In this document: positions 9,697-19,757 of the stretch, piece by piece
Numbering within the stretch: the stretch's first letter is position 1
Layout: each line of letters begins with the position of its first letter
Assembly: GCA_009777055.1 (NCBI GenBank)
Contig: WRMQ01000002.1
Span: 1 to 61,905, forward strand
Source: Oscillospiraceae bacterium
Lineage (GTDB): Bacteria; Bacillota; Clostridia; Oscillospirales; Acutalibacteraceae
Direction of reading: 5' to 3'
Length of the DNA: 61,905 nt
Made by a program: the position numbers and the translations under genes
Notes under the pieces: generated by a model
Told to the model about the DNA's origin: nothing
The model's database searches: none
The model's input: only the letters and a program-made list of their open reading frames with translations

Positions 9697-10689
9697 TTAT
9701 AACGCGCTAAGCTGTTGTTTCACGGTAAAGCAGAGCCAGCCGCCTTCCTCGCGGTGTTCGGCAACTACCCAGCCGGCGGATTCGAAGCCCGCCAAAATAT
9801 CCGGCTCCCGCGTATCGATGATGCCGGAGCTGATCCACAGGCCGCCGGGCTCCAGGAGCTCCCTCACAAGGGGGCATAGCCGCAAAATCGCGTCGGCCAC
9901 GATGTTGGACACCACGATATCGAAGCGGCCCGTTACCTGATCGGCCAGATTGCCCTCCAGGATGCTGAGGGCAGGGGCCGTGAAGCCGTTGCGCAGACCG
10001 TTTTCCCGGGCGTTCGCCACGGCGAGGGGGTCGATGTCCACGCCGGTGGCCTGCTCCGCGCCCAGGAGCAGCGCCGTGACGGAAAGAATCCCCGAGCCGC
10101 AGCCGATATCCAGCACCCGCGGCGCGGCGAAGCGCTTCGCGCGTTGATCAATGCTCTGCTCCAGGGCACACATGCACAGCCGCGTGGTGGCGTGGCTCCC
10201 CGAGCCGAAGGCCAGGCCGGGCTCCAGCCAGAGCACCGCGCGGCCATCGGGATCCCCCAGGGGCTCCCAGCTGGGCTGGATCAGCAGGCGCTCTCCCACC
10301 GGCAGCGGATGAAAATAGGCCTTCCAGCTGTTCTCCCAGTCCTCGCTGCGGCAGGCCCTGGTTTCGATTTTACAGAGGATTCCGGCGGATTGATAGCGTT
10401 CCTCCAGATAGGCCAGAGCCTCGCCGGGATGCTCCTGCGGGGCGAGATAGACATGCACCAGGCCAAGTCCGCGGTCTTTTGCCAAAAGCGCCTCGTCAAT
10501 GAGATCGATGCGGGCGATTTCCAGAGCCTCGCGCTCCAAATCGCGGTAATCCTCAATGTAAATGCCATAGGGCACGACCATATGGGCGATTTCGCCGGCC
10601 CGGTCAAGCTCGCCGGCGTTTACTTGAATGATGATTTCTGTCCACGCCTGCGGCGGGCAGCCGCTTCGCGCGTTTGCCGCGGCCTCCAC
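9697..10689 (-). CDS. prmA: Ribosomal protein L11 methyltransferase
   Basis: FGSGSHATTRLC, VLDIGCGSGILSVTALLLGA, VVSNIVAD motifs. Confidence 0.9.
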   Translation of the reverse strand: MEAAANARSGCPPQAWTEIIIQVNAGELDRAGEIAHMVVPYGIYIEDYRDLEREALEIARIDLIDEALLAKDRGLGLVHVYLAPQEHPGEALAYLEERYQSAGILCKIETRACRSEDWENSWKAYFHPLPVGERLLIQPSWEPLGDPDGRAVLWLEPGLAFGSGSHATTRLCMCALEQSIDQRAKRFAAPRVLDIGCGSGILSVTALLLGAEQATGVDIDPLAVANARENGLRNGFTAPALSILEGNLADQVTGRFDIVVSNIVADAILRLCPLVRELLEPGGLWISSGIIDTREPDILAGFESAGWVVAEHREEGGWLCFTVKQQLSAL

Positions 10690-10690
10690 T

Positions 10691-11890
<1,200 letters not shown>

Positions 11891-11930
11891 ATCTATCTTC
11901 CTTTCCCAATTTTTTTATAAAATAAAAGCA

Positions 11931-12063
11931 CCGCTTCCGGCGCGCGGAAGCGGCGAATTATTTCCTTATCTTCCGGCAAAACCGCAGGATGAAGCACCTT
12001 GCATATCGCATGCAGGTTGCCGGGCATCACAGAGCCTGATCTCTCCGCCACTCTTAATAAGGG
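11931..12063 (-). ncRNA. SAM-I (S-box) riboswitch with downstream terminator (hairpin 11931-11953) preceding metK
   Basis: Minus-strand CTTATTAAGAGTGGCGGAGAGATCAGGCTCTGTGATGCCCGGCAACCTGC...AAGGTGCTTCATCCTGC...AAGATAAGG; then CCGCTTCCG...CGGAAGCGG plus T-rich run. Confidence 0.92.
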
Positions 12064-12215
12064 AGTATTCAGTTGTGGGAACGGGTCTATTATAGCAGTT
12101 TTTTTTTCATTTGTCAAGAACTGAGAAATTTATTCTCACGCGCGGGCAAATCACCTATTGACAAGCGCGCGGGAGTATGCTACAATACTTCTCGCCGGAT
12201 GTCGGCATTCCGTAT

Positions 12216-12302
12216 GCGCCTATGGCGGAATTGGCAGACGCGCTAGATTCAGGTTCTAGTCGGGGTTCCCCGGTGGAGGTTCAAGTCCTCTTGGGCGCAC
12301 CA
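12216..12302 (+). tRNA. tRNA-Leu (anticodon CAG)
   Basis: Class II cloverleaf GCGCCTA/TGGGCGC acceptor, loop TTCAGGT, encoded CCA; promoter TTGACA-17-TACAAT upstream. Confidence 0.93.
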
Positions 12303-12354
12303 AACGCAAAGCGGCAAGTCCTTCATTCCAAGGGCTTGCCGCTTTGCGTTTGGG
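12303..12354 (+). terminator. Terminator after tRNA-Leu
   Basis: aaacgcaaagcggcaag...cttgccgctttgcgttt inverted repeat. Confidence 0.75.
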
Positions 12355-12475
12355 CCTTGTATTTATCGTTTTCTCTTAGTTATAGAAAAAAGCCCGCTTT
12401 GCATCTTGCCATTTTTCTCCCGCTGTGCTATACTGCATACAGCAAAACAGAAAACGAAAACAGGGGGAAACAGGT

Positions 12476-13963
12476 ATGCCAATAAAGCAATTCGAACCGA
12501 CCTTTGACTCGCTGGGCGCGTATGAGTGCCCGGACTGGTTCCGGGACGCGAAATTCGGCATCTGGAGCCATTGGGGGCCGCAGAGCGTGCCCATGTTCGG
12601 CGACTGGTACGCGCGGCATATGTATATGGAGGGCTCGCCGCAGTATCTTTACCATCTGCGCCACTACGGCCACCCGTCAAGGTTTGGCTACAAGGATCTG
12701 GTAAAGCTCTGGAAGGCGGAGCGCTTTGACCCCGGCGCCCTGATGGAGCTCTACTATAAAGCCGGCGCGCGCTATTTCGTGGCCCAGGCCATGCACCATG
12801 ACCATTTTTTCAACTATCCCTCCAGGCTCAACCGCTTCAACGCGGCCCAGGTTGGCCCCATGAAGGATATCTGCGGGCTGTGGCAGGCGGCGGCGGCGAA
12901 ATACAATCTGCCCTTTGGCCTCACGGAGCACCTGGGGGCCTCGTTCTCCTGGTGGGCCGTCAACAAGGGTTGTGATAAAGAAGGTCCCTATGCCGGCGTC
13001 CCCTACGACGGCGCCGACCCGGAATACCGGGACTTCTATTTTGATAATAGCGAGCACATCACGCCAAAAGGAAACATCCATCTTTGGTATACGCTGAACA
13101 AAAGCCATCACGATTACTGGCTGGCGGTGATGAAGGAGCTCATCGACCGCTTTCAGCCGGATCTGCTCTACACCGACGGCGTGCTGCCCTTCGGCTCCCA
13201 CTGGTGCGCCGACGAGGACTCCACCCTCACCCGGGGCGGCGACCCGCTGTATGGCGCGGGCCTGGAGGCCGTGGCGCATCTTTATAACACCTCTATCGAA
13301 AAGCACGGCAGGAACAACGCCGTGTATCTGCAAAAGGACCGTAGGCCGGAGATTTACCGCGTGGGCCTGCTGGACATGGAAAAAACCCAGCTGGACGCCA
13401 TTTCGGAGCGCCCCTGGCATACGGATACCTGTATCGGCGGATGGTTCTACGACGCGAAGCAGCCCTTCAAGAGGCCGGGCCACATCATTGAGATGCTGGT
13501 GGACATCATCGCCAAGAACGGCACGATGCTGCTGAATATCCTGCAGCGGCCCGACGGGAGCATCGACGACGAGGTCCGCTGGATTCTGGATGAGCTGGCG
13601 GGGTGGTTCGCGGTGTGCGGCGAGGGTGTATACGCTACGCGGCCCTGGCGGATCAACGCCGAGGGCGGCACCAGCGTGGTGATCCGCGATTTCACGGAGG
13701 AGGCCGCCGCCTGGCAGCCCACGGATCTCCGCTTTGTCCGCAAGGGCAATGCGCTGTTCGCTTTTATGATGCGCGCGCCGGAGAACCGCGTGGCCGTCAT
13801 CCGCAGCCTCAGGCCGGAGGAAAAGGTGGAATCGGTCAGGCTGCTGGGCGCGGGGGAGCTTCCCTTCGCGCAGAGCTTCGGCGTGCTGACAGCAGAGCTG
13901 CCGGAGGAGCTGCCCACGAAATACACAAACTGCCTGAAGATTGAACTGGCCGGCGAATTTTAA
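12476..13963 (+). CDS. Alpha-L-fucosidase-like glycoside hydrolase (GH29)
   Basis: WFRDAKFGIWSHWGPQSVP, AGARYFVAQAMHHDHF, DLLYTDGVLP motifs; promoter TTGCCA-17-TATACT. Confidence 0.88.
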   Translation: MPIKQFEPTFDSLGAYECPDWFRDAKFGIWSHWGPQSVPMFGDWYARHMYMEGSPQYLYHLRHYGHPSRFGYKDLVKLWKAERFDPGALMELYYKAGARYFVAQAMHHDHFFNYPSRLNRFNAAQVGPMKDICGLWQAAAAKYNLPFGLTEHLGASFSWWAVNKGCDKEGPYAGVPYDGADPEYRDFYFDNSEHITPKGNIHLWYTLNKSHHDYWLAVMKELIDRFQPDLLYTDGVLPFGSHWCADEDSTLTRGGDPLYGAGLEAVAHLYNTSIEKHGRNNAVYLQKDRRPEIYRVGLLDMEKTQLDAISERPWHTDTCIGGWFYDAKQPFKRPGHIIEMLVDIIAKNGTMLLNILQRPDGSIDDEVRWILDELAGWFAVCGEGVYATRPWRINAEGGTSVVIRDFTEEAAAWQPTDLRFVRKGNALFAFMMRAPENRVAVIRSLRPEEKVESVRLLGAGELPFAQSFGVLTAELPEELPTKYTNCLKIELAGEF

Positions 13964-14021
13964 TTTTTCAGAAAATTAAAATATTTTTAAATATTTATTT
14001 TAAATATTTGAGGAGGATTCT

Positions 14022-14918
14022 ATGGCGTTTCAGAACAAAAAAATAAAGCTTGGTATCGCGCCCATCGGCTGGACCAATGACGACATGCCCGATCTGGGGG
14101 GCGAAAACACCTTTGAGCAGTGCGTGAGCGAAATGGCCCTGGCGGGCTTTGCCGGCTGCGAGGTGGGCAATAAGTATCCCAGTGACCGCGCCGCGCTCAA
14201 GAAGGCCCTGGACCTGCGGGGGCTCACCATTTGCAACCGCTGGTTTTCCAGCTTTTTGCTCACGAAGCCCTTCGGGGAGGTCGCCGCCGAATTTGAGGCT
14301 CAGCTGGATTTTCTCTCCTATCTGGGAGCGGGGGTGATCGGCGCCTCGGAGCAGAGCGGGAGCGTGCAGGGCCAGCCCCTGCCGGTCTTCGACCGTAAGC
14401 CCATAATGGAGGAAGCGCAGTGGGCCCGGCTCTGCGACGGCCTGAACAGGCTCGGCGAAATTGCCGTGAAGAAGGGCATGAAGCTGAGCTTCCACCACCA
14501 CATGGGCACCGTGGTGCAGACCGGGGAGGAGATCGACCGCCTGATGGCGGGCACCGACCCCGCGCTGGTGCATCTGCTGTTTGACAGCGGGCATCTCAGC
14601 TTCGCGGGCATTGACCCGGTGAAGGTGCTCAAAAAACACGCCGGCCGCGTGGCCCACGTGCATCTGAAGGATATGCGCCCGGAGATCGTCGCCCGGGTGA
14701 AGCGCGAGGGCCTGAGCTTTTTAGAGGGCGTGCGCCTGGGGGCCTTCACCGTGCCCGGCGACGGCTGCGTGGATTTCGCCCCGCTGTTCCAAATCCTCGA
14801 TGAGGCCGGTTACGAGGGCTGGCTCGTGGTGGAGGCCGAGCAGGACCCCGCCAGGGCGAACCCCTTCGAATACGCGCTCAAGGCCAGAACATATATCCGG
14901 GAAACGGCAAATATATAA
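14022..14918 (+). CDS. iolE: Myo-inosose-2 dehydratase-like TIM barrel protein
   Basis: LGIAPIGWTNDDMPDLGGENTFEQCVSEMALAGFAGCEVGNKYP; HHHMGTVVQT; LLFDSGHLSFAG. Confidence 0.87.
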   Translation: MAFQNKKIKLGIAPIGWTNDDMPDLGGENTFEQCVSEMALAGFAGCEVGNKYPSDRAALKKALDLRGLTICNRWFSSFLLTKPFGEVAAEFEAQLDFLSYLGAGVIGASEQSGSVQGQPLPVFDRKPIMEEAQWARLCDGLNRLGEIAVKKGMKLSFHHHMGTVVQTGEEIDRLMAGTDPALVHLLFDSGHLSFAGIDPVKVLKKHAGRVAHVHLKDMRPEIVARVKREGLSFLEGVRLGAFTVPGDGCVDFAPLFQILDEAGYEGWLVVEAEQDPARANPFEYALKARTYIRETANI

Positions 14919-14959
14919 TATAATCAAAAATAATAAAGTAGCAATGAAGGAGAGTATTC

Positions 14960-15988
14960 ATGCTGAATATTGGAATCATCGGCGCGGGGCGCATCGGGAA
15001 GGTGCATACCCAGAGCATTGTCAATTTTGTCCGTCAGGCGAAGGTCAAAGCCATCGCGGACCCCATGCTCAATGACGCCACTGTCGAATGGGCAAAGAGC
15101 TGCGGCATTTCACAGGCCACAAAGAACTACAGGGACATCATCAATGACCCCGAAATCGACGCCGTGCTGATCTGCTCCTCCACCGACACCCATTCCGCCA
15201 TCTCCCTGGAGGCCATTGCCGCCGGAAAGCACGTGTTCTGCGAAAAGCCCATTGACCACGACATCGGCAGAATCAAGGAGGTTTTAGCGGCGCTTGAGAC
15301 AGAAAGCGCGAAGGGCCTGAAATACATGGTCGGCTTCAACAGGCGCTTCGATCACAATTTCAGGGCGCTTCGCGCCGCCGTGACAAGCGGGCAGGTGGGC
15401 AAGGTGGAGCTGGTAAAAATCACCTCCCGGGATCCGGAGCCCCCCAGCGCGGAATACGCGGCGGTGTCCGGCGGGATTTTTCTGGACATGACGATTCATG
15501 ATTTTGACATGGCGCGCTATCTTTCCGGCGACGAGGTGGAGGAGGTTTTTGTGCAGCCCGCCGTGTTGGTGGATCCCGCCATCGGCGAGGCCGGGGACTT
15601 CGACAGCGCCGTGATCACCCTCAGGCTCAGGAGCGGCGCGCTGGCCGTGATCGACAACTGCCGCCGCTGCGCCTATGGCTACGACCAGCGCGCGGAGGTT
15701 TTCGGCTCTGAGGGCGCGGCGCTTTGCGGCAACGACAGCGCTTCAAACGCCCAGGTCTGGAACAGCGCGGGCGAAGCCAAAGAAAAACCGCTGTTTTTCT
15801 TCCTGGAGCGCTATATGCAGGCCTATGCCACTGAGGTGACGGAGTTCATTGAGGCGGTGATGAACGACACGGAGGTTCCCGTGGACGCCTACGCGGGCCT
15901 GGCGGCGGTTTTGATCGGCATCGCGGCGACGAAGTCCGCGAAGACGGGGTTGCCGGTGAAAATTTCCGAAATCGAGGCCAATATATAA
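14960..15988 (+). CDS. iolG: Inositol 2-dehydrogenase (Gfo/Idh/MocA)
   Basis: IGIIGAGRIGKVHTQSI, KHVFCEKPIDHD, MVGFNRRFD, GGIFLDMTIHDFDMARYL. Confidence 0.88.
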   Translation: MLNIGIIGAGRIGKVHTQSIVNFVRQAKVKAIADPMLNDATVEWAKSCGISQATKNYRDIINDPEIDAVLICSSTDTHSAISLEAIAAGKHVFCEKPIDHDIGRIKEVLAALETESAKGLKYMVGFNRRFDHNFRALRAAVTSGQVGKVELVKITSRDPEPPSAEYAAVSGGIFLDMTIHDFDMARYLSGDEVEEVFVQPAVLVDPAIGEAGDFDSAVITLRLRSGALAVIDNCRRCAYGYDQRAEVFGSEGAALCGNDSASNAQVWNSAGEAKEKPLFFFLERYMQAYATEVTEFIEAVMNDTEVPVDAYAGLAAVLIGIAATKSAKTGLPVKISEIEANI

Positions 15989-16060
15989 GAGGCCAATAGA
16001 TAAGAAGCAGTATGATGAAGAGATAGTATTATAAGTTATGATTAAGAGGTAGTATTATAA

Positions 16061-16834
16061 ATGTATAAGAGCAATGAAGAATTTGGCTATCCGGAATTCA
16101 ATGCGAACGGCGGGATGCCGCTGACAAACACCACAGGCTTGTATCCGAACATGCTGATGAATATCACGGTACATCAAATTGAGGCGGGAAAATCCATGCG
16201 CCTGGGCTTTGCCGATGAGGAAATGGCCGTCCTGCTCATAGAGGGCGAGGTTGTTTTTGAAGACTTTGGCACGGCCGCGCGCGCTTCCTGCATCAATGAC
16301 CCGGCCTATTGCCTGCATGTGAGCAAGGGCGTTACGGTCAATGTACGGGCAGACAAAGCAAGCGAAATCCTGGTGCAATCCACAAAAAACGACCGGGAAT
16401 TCCCGGCTGTCTTCTATACCCCCGAAAACACCCGCCGCGACACCTTCGGCCAGGGGCAGTTCGGGGGAAAAGCCCAGCGCACCGTGAGCACCTTCTTCGA
16501 TATTGCGAACGCGCCTTATTCCAACATGGTCTGCGGCGAGATTTTAGTTCCCCAGGGCGGCTGGAGCAGCTACCCGCCCCACGAGCACCCGCATCCCGAG
16601 GTCTATTACTACCGCTTCGGGCATCCCTGCGGCTTCGGCGCCTGCTTTCTGGACGACGCCGCCTACAAAATCCGCGACCGCTCCTTCGCGGCGGTTCCGG
16701 GGGGGAAGTACCATCCCCAGGTGAACGCCCCCGGCTACGCCATGATGTATGTATGGATGATCCGCCACTTCGACGGCTACCCATGGAACGAGCGGAACTT
16801 CCAGCCCGAGCACCAGTGGCTGCTGGAGGGGTAA
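16061..16834 (+). CDS. iolB: 5-deoxy-glucuronate isomerase
   Basis: GGWSSYPPHEHPHPEVYYYRF, DDAAYKIRDRSF, YPWNERNF. Confidence 0.85.
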   Translation: MYKSNEEFGYPEFNANGGMPLTNTTGLYPNMLMNITVHQIEAGKSMRLGFADEEMAVLLIEGEVVFEDFGTAARASCINDPAYCLHVSKGVTVNVRADKASEILVQSTKNDREFPAVFYTPENTRRDTFGQGQFGGKAQRTVSTFFDIANAPYSNMVCGEILVPQGGWSSYPPHEHPHPEVYYYRFGHPCGFGACFLDDAAYKIRDRSFAAVPGGKYHPQVNAPGYAMMYVWMIRHFDGYPWNERNFQPEHQWLLEG

Positions 16835-16898
16835 TACTATAGGTAAGCCGCCGCAAGCTTATAGCATGCCAACAAATTTTCGAAAGGAAACGAAAACC

Positions 16899-18401
16899 AT
16901 GCAAATTTTAAAGCCCTTTATCAATGGGCAGTTTGTCGAATCCGTGACCGAAACCTATACAGACGCCTATAATCCCAGCACCGGTGAAATCGCCGCGCGG
17001 GTGCCCTGCTGCACCAGCGGTGAGGTCGAGGCGGCCATCCAGGCGGCGAAGGCGGCGTATCCCAGGTGGTCGGCGACGCCGGTCTTCAAGCGCACGCAGG
17101 TGCTCTACCGCCTGCGGGAGCTGCTCGATAAGCACATGGATGAATTGACGCACTTAGTCGCGGAGGAGAACGGAAAGGTCTGGGACGAGGCGCAGGGCGA
17201 CGTGCTCAAAGCCAGGGAGGGGACGGAGCTCGCCATCCACGCGCCGTCGCTCATGATGGGCGAAAGCCTTATGGACGCCTCCACGGGCTATGACAGCGTG
17301 CTCTACCGCGAGCCCGTCGGCGTTTTCGCGGGGATCGCGCCCTTCAATTTCCCTGCTATGATCCCCATGGGCTGGATGGCGCCGGTCTGCATCGCCACGG
17401 GCAACACCATGGTGCTCAAGGCCGCGTCCCCCACGCCACGCGCCGCGCTGCGCATCGCGGCGCTCTACCGGGAGGCCGGCCTGCCCGACGGCGTGCTGAA
17501 CGTCGTCACCTGCAGCCGCGTGGAGGCCGAGAAGCTGCTCAGCCATCCGGACATCAAGGGCGTGAGCTTTGTGGGCACGACAAAGGTCGGTTTGCGGATC
17601 TATTCCACCGCCGCCGCCGCCGGAAAGCGCGTGCAGGCCCTGTGCGAGGCGAAAAACCACGCGCTGGTGCTCCGCGACGCGCCTATCGCGCGCACGGCCG
17701 CGGGCATTGTCAACGCGGCCTTCGGCTGCGCGGGGGAGCGCTGCATGGCTCTGCCCGTGGTTGCGGTTCAGGAGGATATCGCCGACGAGCTCGTCGCCGC
17801 CATCGTGGAACAGGCGAAGAACCGCCGCGTAGGCCCGGCTTACGAAAAAACCAGCGAGCTGGGGCCCGTGGTGAACGCCGCCCACAAGAACAGCATCCTC
17901 CGCCGCATTGAGGAGGGCATTTCCGAAGGCGCGCGCTTGGTTTTGGACGGGCGCGATTGCGTGGTGCCCGGCTATGAGAACGGTTTTTATATCGGCCCGA
18001 CAATTTTTGACCACGTGAAGCCCGGCATGGCCATCGGCGAAAGCGAGATCTTTGGCCCGGTGCTGTGCGTCAAGCGCGTGAAGAGCTTCGAGGAGGGTCT
18101 GGCGCTCATGAACGAAAACCCCTTCGCCAACGGCTCGGTGATCTTCACCCAAAGCGGCTATTACGCCCGCCAGTTCGCCCGCCATACCCACGGCGGCATG
18201 GTCGGCGTGAACGTGGGCATCCCGGTTCCGGTGGGCGTGTTCCCGTTCTCCGGGCACAAGAGCTCCTTCTTCGGCGACGCCCACTGCCTGGGCAAGGACG
18301 CCTACCGCTTCTATACCGAAAGCAAGGTGGTTACCACGACCTGGTTCAGCGAGGAGGAGAAGAAGAAGAGCAGGACCACGACCTGGGACGGCGTGATTTA
18401 G
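16899..18401 (+). CDS. iolA: CoA-acylating methylmalonate-semialdehyde dehydrogenase
   Basis: GIAPFNFPAMIPMGW, GVSFVGTTKVG, FGCAGERCMALPV, NPFANGSVIFTQSG. Confidence 0.92.
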   Translation: MQILKPFINGQFVESVTETYTDAYNPSTGEIAARVPCCTSGEVEAAIQAAKAAYPRWSATPVFKRTQVLYRLRELLDKHMDELTHLVAEENGKVWDEAQGDVLKAREGTELAIHAPSLMMGESLMDASTGYDSVLYREPVGVFAGIAPFNFPAMIPMGWMAPVCIATGNTMVLKAASPTPRAALRIAALYREAGLPDGVLNVVTCSRVEAEKLLSHPDIKGVSFVGTTKVGLRIYSTAAAAGKRVQALCEAKNHALVLRDAPIARTAAGIVNAAFGCAGERCMALPVVAVQEDIADELVAAIVEQAKNRRVGPAYEKTSELGPVVNAAHKNSILRRIEEGISEGARLVLDGRDCVVPGYENGFYIGPTIFDHVKPGMAIGESEIFGPVLCVKRVKSFEEGLALMNENPFANGSVIFTQSGYYARQFARHTHGGMVGVNVGIPVPVGVFPFSGHKSSFFGDAHCLGKDAYRFYTESKVVTTTWFSEEEKKKSRTTTWDGVI

Positions 18402-18498
18402 CGAAATATTTCCAGAAATGAACATTTATCTTGACAAACTTCGGGAATAATAGTAAAATAATATCAGAATTATTGTCAGGAAAGGAATGATCTAAGCT

Positions 18499-19320
18499 AT
18501 GGCGAAAAAGTTCAATCAGCCTGATTTGCAGCAGCAGCAGCGGCTGGAACAGGAAGCCCAGCAAAAGAAGGCCATGGAGCAGGAGGCCGAACGTATCCGC
18601 GCCCTGGCGGAGCAGCGCGGGCAGAACGAGCGCAGCGTTATGGACGGCCTGGTGGAGGGCGATACCGCGCCCCGCGCCCTGGAGGCTCTGGCGAAGAACA
18701 GCCTGGAGGTCCATGAATGGTATCTGCGCTTCATGGTGGTGGAAAAGCTGGGGCGGCAGATTCTGCTGGATGAGGGCTATACCCAGGAAGAGCTGCAGGC
18801 CTGGCTGGTTCCCTACGCGCTGCGGGACGCGAACTCCTATGTGCGCCGCGCGGCCATCAAGCACCTGACCGATTTGGCGGCGCTGGGCAAGGCATCCTCC
18901 GGCGACGCGGAGCCCGTGGTGCGTCAAAAGGCTGTGGAGCGCCTGTTCTTCTTCGAGACGGACCCCAAAGCGCTGGAGGCCCTGGGCGTCGTGGCGCTGC
19001 GCGATCCCCTGGCCGAGATACGCCACACGGCGGTGAAGCGCATTGTGGACCAGGCGACCATCGCGACGGTGGCCAAGGAGGACGCGGAGCCCGAGATCCG
19101 CGAATCCGCCACGCAGAAGCTCACCGGCCAGGAGGACCTCGCCTGGGTGCTGCTCAACGATCCCACGGTGCAGGTACGTTCCGCCGCCGCGGAGCGCATG
19201 ACTGACGTGAGTGCCCTGGTGCAAACGGCCACGAAGGCGAAGAAGGGCAGAACCGCCTCCGCGGCCGCCCCGAAGGTCGACGCGGACCTCGACGCCCTGG
19301 CGGCGGACCTGGAAGGCTAA
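18499..19320 (+). CDS. HEAT/armadillo-like repeat protein
   Basis: Repeats such as RDANSYVRRAAIKHLTDLA, DPLAEIRHTAVKRIVD, DPTVQVRSAAAERMTD; promoter TTGACA-17-TAAAAT. Confidence 0.6.
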   Translation: MAKKFNQPDLQQQQRLEQEAQQKKAMEQEAERIRALAEQRGQNERSVMDGLVEGDTAPRALEALAKNSLEVHEWYLRFMVVEKLGRQILLDEGYTQEELQAWLVPYALRDANSYVRRAAIKHLTDLAALGKASSGDAEPVVRQKAVERLFFFETDPKALEALGVVALRDPLAEIRHTAVKRIVDQATIATVAKEDAEPEIRESATQKLTGQEDLAWVLLNDPTVQVRSAAAERMTDVSALVQTATKAKKGRTASAAAPKVDADLDALAADLEG

Positions 19321-19377
19321 GCGTGAATTTGCGAAACCGGTCTTGACAAACGGCGGAACGAGTGCTATAATATGAAC

Positions 19378-19487
19378 TAAGGAAAGCGGCGCTGCCGAGC
19401 TTCGGTTGCTGTCTCTATTCCTCAATTGAGTAAAAGAGGTAACCGCCCGTGTTTGTTAGGCACGAGGGCGGTTACTTCTTTATTTGG
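19378..19487 (+). ncRNA. Candidate antisense RNA of a type I toxin-antitoxin-like locus (locus 1)
   Basis: TTGACA (19343-19348) -17- TATAAT (19366-19371); terminates at hairpin 19439-19475 (gtaaccgccc...gggcggttac) followed by ttcttta; convergent to 19480-19596. Confidence 0.5.
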
Positions 19488-19596
19488 AACGCCATATGCT
19501 TTTTATCCAGTGCAGGGCAGCCGAAGCAATTGTGACGGCCCACGTGGGATCTATCATCACAGCCTGCAGAATATCCGCAATGTATGTTACCATCAT
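19480..19596 (-). CDS. Candidate small hydrophobic peptide (MMVTYIADILQAVMIDPTWAVTIASAALHWIKSIWRSK)
   Basis: 38 codons, upstream GGAAAGGAG, minus-strand promoter TTGACT-17-TAAAAT near 19690-19720, ends just before the shared bidirectional hairpin. Confidence 0.45.
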   Translation of the reverse strand: MMVTYIADILQAVMIDPTWAVTIASAALHWIKSIWRSK

Positions 19597-19757
19597 AAAG
19601 GCACCATCTCCTTTCCCCCGGAATGCGCCAAGGCATTTGCCGTGAGGAATAGAGATATGCGCAACCGCCGCCCAGCAGCGCCATGCTTATTTTATACCAT
19701 TATTCGTCAAAAGTCAACTGGTTTCGAAAATATGTTCGCTCACGAAAGCGTTTTTTC

